A DNA stretch of 36,978 nt from an uncultured Oscillospiraceae bacterium (lineage in GTDB: Bacteria; Bacillota; Clostridia; Oscillospirales; Ruminococcaceae): the NCBI GenBank assembly GCA_934481385.1, contig CAKSPD010000013.1, positions 1-36,978 of the forward strand. Direction: 5' to 3'. The position numbers were made by a program, and so were the translations under genes. Position 1 is the first letter of the stretch. Each line of letters begins with the position of its first letter. Positions 33,172-36,978 of this stretch are shown piece after piece. The notes beneath the pieces were generated by a model. It had not been told where the DNA came from and searched no databases. It saw nothing but the letters and a program-made list of their open reading frames with translations.

Positions 33172-36100
33172 ATGAAGAAATTTCTTTCAGCAGTTACGTC
33201 CGTGTGCATGGGTATTTCGGTACTCGCAAGCTCATTCGCTGTTCCGATTAGTGCATTGGCTGCCGGTGGGGATACCCCTGCCGGACAGTCTAATGTTGCT
33301 TTAAACGGTGCAGGAGACGTAACTGCCAATAAAAAGGCAGACGGCGGTCTTACCTGGAAAGTGGACGATGTAACCCTTACACGTGCAGAACTTGTTGACA
33401 ATGACGGTCTTGTAGTTGTTCCTGTTCGTGTTTCTCAGGTTTCAGACCAGATGATTGCCGGTGCAGCATTTACATTCAAGTATGCTGATGAACTTACATG
33501 GGAAGGCGGAGAAGCAGACACTACAAATGAAGCTTATGACGGTTGTGTAAATACAATCAACAAGACTAAGCCCAAGGTAAACTTTGCTTGCCCTCAGCCA
33601 AATCCTAACGGCGGACGTGATATTGGTTATGTCTGCAAAGAACAGGGAGCAGTTATAATCGGACTCGTTTTCTCTCTCCCTACTGATGTTGCTGACGGTA
33701 CATATAACATAGATATGTTATTTGATGGTGTTGACAGAGCTGTTGCTGACAATGACAACACAACAGCAGAAGTTACTCTGCTCGGCGGTTCAATTACTAT
33801 CGGTGACCCTGATACAACTACAACTACAACAGCTGCCACCACAACTACTGCAAAGGCAACTACAACTACTGCAAAAGCTACTTCTACAACAAAAGCTGAA
33901 ACTTCAGCTACAACAAAAGCTGAAACTTCTGCCACAACAGCTCTTACAACAACAGCTACTCCTCCTGTAACAACTGTTCCTGTTGCTCAGGAAGGCGAAA
34001 TTGCATGGATTATTCCTGATGTTAAGGCTAAACCGGGCGACACTGTTACTATGGACGTTACTGTTCAGGGTAAGGATATTGCCGTTGCCGGTATGGAAGG
34101 TGCAGTAAATGTTGACGGCAGTGCAGGAATCGCACTTTCAGAAGTAAGCAGTGAAAGCAAGGGATATTCAGCAAGAGTCGTTGCAAATATTGCAGATGAA
34201 CTTATTGCCTTTGATACAACTTCAGCTTTCAATGTAACTGCTGATGAAGGTTCTGCTGTATTCTCTCTTACATATACTGTTCCTACTGACTGTAAGTCAG
34301 GCAAGTACCCTGTAACATGGGGAAGCAATATGATGATTGTTGACGAAAACGGTCTTGATATTACCAAGAATGTTAAACTTGTTGACGGTTCAATCACAAT
34401 TGAAGCTCCTCAGGCTCAGGAAGGCGAAATTTCATGGATTATTCCTGATGTTGAAGCTGAACCCGGTGATACAGTAAATATGAATGTTACTGTTGAAGGT
34501 GACGTTATCGGCGTTGCCGGTATGGAAGGTGCAGTAAATGTTGACGGCAGTGCAGGAATCGCACTTTCAAAGGTTAGCGATGAAAGTACAGGCTATTCTG
34601 CAAGAGTCGTTTCAAATATTGCTGAAGAACTTATCGCATTCGATACAAAGTCAGCTTTCAATGTTAAGGCTGCTGACGGTTCAGAAGTATTCACACTTAC
34701 ATACACTGTTCCTGATGACTGCAAGGCAGGAAAATATCCTGTAACTTGGGGCGACATTATGATTGTTGACGAAAACGGTCTTGATGTTACAAAGAATGTT
34801 AAGCTCGTTGACGGTTCAATCACAATAAAGGCTGAAACAACTACAACACCTGCTCAGCAGGAAGGCGAAATTTCATGGGTTATTCCTGATGTTGAAGCTG
34901 AACCCGGTGACATTGTAAACATGAGTGTTACTGTCAAGGGTGATGTTATAGGCGTTTCAGGTATGGAAGGTGCAGTAAATGTTGACGGCAGTGCAGGAAT
35001 CGCACTTTCAAAGGTTAGCGATGAAAGTACAGGCTATTCTGCAAGAGTCGTTTCAAATATTGCTGAAGAACTTATCGCATTCGATACAAAGTCAGCTTTC
35101 AATGTTAAGGCTGCTGACGGTTCAGAAGTATTCACACTTACATACACTGTTCCTGATGACTGCAAGGCTGGCAAGTACCCTGTAACATGGGGTGACATTC
35201 TGATTGTTGATGAAAACGGTTATGATGTTACAAAGAATGTTAAGCTCGTTGACGGTTCAATCACAATAAAGGCTGAAACAACAACTACACCTGCTCAGCA
35301 GGAAGGCGAAATCTCATGGGTTATTCCTGAAGTTATTGCTGAACCTGGTGATACAGTAAACATGAGCGTTACTGTTAAGGGTGATGTTATCGGAGTTTCA
35401 GGTATGGAAGGTGCAATCAATGTTGATGACAGCGAAGGAATCGCACTTTCAAAGGTAAGCGATGAAAGCACAGGCTATTCAGCAAGAGTTGTTTCAAATA
35501 TTGCTGAAGAACTTATCGCATTCGATACAAAATCAGCTTTCAATGTTAAGGCTGCTGACGGTTCAGAAGTATTCACACTTACATACACTGTTCCTGAAAC
35601 ATGTAAAGCAGGCAAGTATCCTGTAACATGGGGCGACATTATGGTTGTTGATGAAAACGGCTATGATGTTACAAAGAACATCAAGCTTGTTGACGGTTTC
35701 ATTGAAATCCTTGACAAATCAACAACATCAGCTACAACTACTACAACAACTACAACTTCTACATCTACTACAACCACAACTACTACAACAGTTCCGGCTG
35801 GTGAAATCAACTGGGATATTTCAGAAGTAACTGCTAAGCCTGGCGATACAGTTCAGCTTCCTGTAATAGTAAACGGAACAGACGTTGCAGTTGCAGGTAT
35901 GGAAGGTGCAATCAATGTTGACAGCACAGGCGGTATCAAGCTTTCAGGCGTAAGCGAAGAAAGCGAAGGATATACAGCAAGAGTTGTTGCAAACGTTGCT
36001 GAAGAACTTATCGCATTTGATACAAAATCAGCATTCAATGTAACTGCCGGAGATAAGTCAAATGTATTCGTTCTTACATACACAGTTCCGACAGATTGTC

Positions 36101-36978
36101 CTGCCGGTATATACCCTGTAACATGGGGCAATGTAATGGTTGTTGATGAAAACGGTAATGATATTACAAAGAATATCAACCTTATCGATGGTGAAATTGA
36201 GATAGTTGCTGAAACAACAACTACATCAGCTACAACCACAACAACAGCAGAAACAACTACAACATCAGCTCCTGCTTCAACAACATCAGCAAGTGCTACT
36301 ACTACAACAGCAAAGTCAACTACTACAACAACTACAACTTCTACATCTACTACAACCACAACTACTACAACAGTTCCAGCCGGTGAAATCAACTGGGATA
36401 TTTCAGAAGTAACTGCTAAGCCTGGCGATACAGTTCAGCTTCCTGTAATAGTAAACGGAACAGACGTTGCAGTTGCAGGTATGGAAGGTGCAATCAATGT
36501 TGACAGCACAGGCGGTATCAAGCTTTCAGGCGTAAGCGAAGAAAGCGAAGGATATACAGCAAGAGTTGTTGCAAACGTTGCTGAAGAACTTATCGCATTT
36601 GATACAAAATCAGCATTCAATGTAACTGCCGGAGATAAGTCAAATGTATTCGTTCTTACATACACAGTTCCGACAGATTGTCCTGCCGGTATATACCCTG
36701 TAACATGGGGCAATGTAATGGTTGTTGATGAAAACGGTAATGATATTACAAAGAATATCAACCTTATCGATGGTGAAATTGAGATAGTTGCTGAAACAAC
36801 AACTACATCAGCTACAACCACAACAACAGCAGAAACAACTACAACAGCAGCTCCTGCTTCAACAACATCAGCAAGTGCTACAACAAGCACAGCATCTGCT
36901 ACAACAACATCAGCAAGTGCTACTACTACAACAGCAAAGTCAACTACTACAACAACTACAACTTCTACATCTACTACA
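33172..36978 (+). CDS. scaB: Scaffoldin ScaB, multi-cohesin, 3' end beyond the window
   Basis: An open frame of 1269 codons runs off the window end. It has a signal peptide (1-35, MKKFLSAVTSVCMGISVLAS to ALAAG). Cohesin 1 (58-213) is very like the ScaA cohesin (GLTWKVDDVTLTRAELV against GLVWKVDDVKLTREELV). Six cohesins of a second class then follow, starting near residues 274, 417, 564, 711, 877 and 1071. Each has a PGDxV strand, GMEGA(V/I)NV and YPVTWG motifs, and a D-ENG turn. Thr-rich linkers join them, short between cohesins 2-5 and long after 1, 5, 6 and 7. In R. flavefaciens, ScaB carries seven to nine cohesins and ends in an X-dockerin that binds cell-anchored ScaE. That end is not visible here. 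Start ATG 33172 follows GGAAAGGAA. Confidence 0.88.
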   Translation, partial: MKKFLSAVTSVCMGISVLASSFAVPISALAAGGDTPAGQSNVALNGAGDVTANKKADGGLTWKVDDVTLTRAELVDNDGLVVVPVRVSQVSDQMIAGAAFTFKYADELTWEGGEADTTNEAYDGCVNTINKTKPKVNFACPQPNPNGGRDIGYVCKEQGAVIIGLVFSLPTDVADGTYNIDMLFDGVDRAVADNDNTTAEVTLLGGSITIGDPDTTTTTTAATTTTAKATTTTAKATSTTKAETSATTKAETSATTALTTTATPPVTTVPVAQEGEIAWIIPDVKAKPGDTVTMDVTVQGKDIAVAGMEGAVNVDGSAGIALSEVSSESKGYSARVVANIADELIAFDTTSAFNVTADEGSAVFSLTYTVPTDCKSGKYPVTWGSNMMIVDENGLDITKNVKLVDGSITIEAPQAQEGEISWIIPDVEAEPGDTVNMNVTVEGDVIGVAGMEGAVNVDGSAGIALSKVSDESTGYSARVVSNIAEELIAFDTKSAFNVKAADGSEVFTLTYTVPDDCKAGKYPVTWGDIMIVDENGLDVTKNVKLVDGSITIKAETTTTPAQQEGEISWVIPDVEAEPGDIVNMSVTVKGDVIGVSGMEGAVNVDGSAGIALSKVSDESTGYSARVVSNIAEELIAFDTKSAFNVKAADGSEVFTLTYTVPDDCKAGKYPVTWGDILIVDENGYDVTKNVKLVDGSITIKAETTTTPAQQEGEISWVIPEVIAEPGDTVNMSVTVKGDVIGVSGMEGAINVDDSEGIALSKVSDESTGYSARVVSNIAEELIAFDTKSAFNVKAADGSEVFTLTYTVPETCKAGKYPVTWGDIMVVDENGYDVTKNIKLVDGFIEILDKSTTSATTTTTTTTSTSTTTTTTTTVPAGEINWDISEVTAKPGDTVQLPVIVNGTDVAVAGMEGAINVDSTGGIKLSGVSEESEGYTARVVANVAEELIAFDTKSAFNVTAGDKSNVFVLTYTVPTDCPAGIYPVTWGNVMVVDENGNDITKNINLIDGEIEIVAETTTTSATTTTTAETTTTSAPASTTSASATTTTAKSTTTTTTTSTSTTTTTTTTVPAGEINWDISEVTAKPGDTVQLPVIVNGTDVAVAGMEGAINVDSTGGIKLSGVSEESEGYTARVVANVAEELIAFDTKSAFNVTAGDKSNVFVLTYTVPTDCPAGIYPVTWGNVMVVDENGNDITKNINLIDGEIEIVAETTTTSATTTTTAETTTTAAPASTTSASATTSTASATTTSASATTTTAKSTTTTTTTSTSTT
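34420..35734 (+). repeat. Tandem cohesin repeats 3-5 of scaB, 441-base period
   Basis: Cohesins 3, 4 and 5 start at 34420, 34861 and 35302, exactly 441 bases apart. Between 3 and 4, the 209-base stretches 34519-34727 and 34960-35168 are identical. Copy 5 is slightly more diverged. Cohesin 2 (start 33991) is a more distant copy at an offset of 429. Confidence 0.9.
35735..36898 (+). repeat. Near-identical 582-base tandem duplication of scaB cohesins 6 and 7
   Basis: Copy A (35735-36316) and copy B (from 36317) include linker plus a whole cohesin. I see only two substitutions at the start of the cohesin, both silent (CCG/CCA and GCT/GCC in Pro-Ala), and one in the downstream linker (ACATCAGCT/ACAGCAGCT). 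Copy B then has a 42-base linker expansion. Confidence 0.92.
36941..36978 (+). repeat. Start of a third copy of the scaB duplication
   Basis: The last 38 bases match the first 38 of copies A and B (35735 and 36317), so a further cohesin of the same type very probably follows outside the window. Confidence 0.8.

Noticed and set aside
35853..36392. Val-rich ORFs on the - strand across scaB and scaA (also at 32500-32886, 33627-33935, 36435-36890)
   Set aside because: They are antisense shadows of Thr-rich linkers, where ACA/ACT read backwards as GTT/AGT/TGT codons. They have no RBS and the same shadow recurs at each repeat.
32161..36978. CRISPR-like array in the regularly repeated sca sequence
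   Set aside because: The repeats are long, in frame and encode cohesins and linkers. No short direct repeats with unique spacers and no cas genes.
1..36978. tRNA or rRNA genes
   Set aside because: I saw no tRNA-like sequence with a T-loop GTTCGAATC-type motif and no rRNA segments, though a covariance scan would be needed to exclude a tRNA.

Overview
The window looks like the genome of a low-G+C, Gram-positive anaerobe of the genus Ruminococcus, most likely Ruminococcus flavefaciens or a close relative. The strongest evidence is the right end, where three consecutive + strand genes have the architecture and order of the R. flavefaciens scaffoldin cluster: scaC (cohesin + dockerin), scaA (divergent N-terminal module, cohesin, dockerin) and scaB (at least seven cohesins, cut by the window end). 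AT-rich intergenic regions, AAGGAGG-type ribosome binding sites, frequent TTG starts, sigma-A promoters with 17-base spacers, a GTP-type PEP carboxykinase and GerA-type germination genes all fit a clostridial member of the Oscillospiraceae.

Layout. 1-1200: remnant of an ISAs1-type insertion sequence, with terminal inverted repeats, abutting an rmlB gene that has lost its N-terminal third. 1230-5765: envelope sugar genes glmS (GlcN-6-P synthase) and a membrane-anchored nucleotide-sugar 4,6-dehydratase, followed by a 75-residue peptide of unknown role. 5807-7834 (-): a Cthe_2159-like carbohydrate-binding lipoprotein. 7980-11071 (+): corA with a 26-codon leader ORF and an RBS-masking hairpin, a cytidylate-kinase-like gene, and a DUF421-DUF4363 pair. 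11066-16513 (-): housekeeping operon polA-rimI-tsaD-gtrA-dusB. 16653-18794: two CPBP-family membrane proteases, tail to tail. 18907-21533 (+): a three-gene set encoding an unknown protein, a SpoIID-like protein with three peptidoglycan-binding repeats, and a protein with two more such repeats. 21584-24105: highly expressed-looking pckG and a NUDIX hydrolase. 24149-27127 (-): a gerA-gerB-gerC germinant receptor operon whose GerC is only about half the usual length. 27305-30065: a MATE exporter and a CNNM/HlyC-type CBS protein. 30354-36978: the scaffoldin locus.

How the genes work together. The sca genes specify nested parts of a cellulosome. By analogy with R. flavefaciens, ScaC is an adaptor, ScaA carries enzymes or adaptors, and ScaB collects many ScaA units through its cohesin array. 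The Cthe_2159-like lipoprotein is another candidate surface polysaccharide binder. GlmS, the 4,6-dehydratase and the broken rmlB point to cell wall and surface glycan synthesis. The ger operon and the SpoIID/PGBD genes imply sporulation or spore-germination capacity, or relics of it.

Both window ends fall in repeated DNA: an IS remnant on the left and a 582-base near-identical cohesin duplication on the right, whose next copy starts 38 bases before the end. This is what an assembly contig bounded by repeats would look like. The most interesting observations are the ongoing amplification of scaB cohesins, the mosaic class structure of ScaB, the upstream-ORF control region of corA, the short GerC, and the signal-less SpoIID/PGBD gene set.
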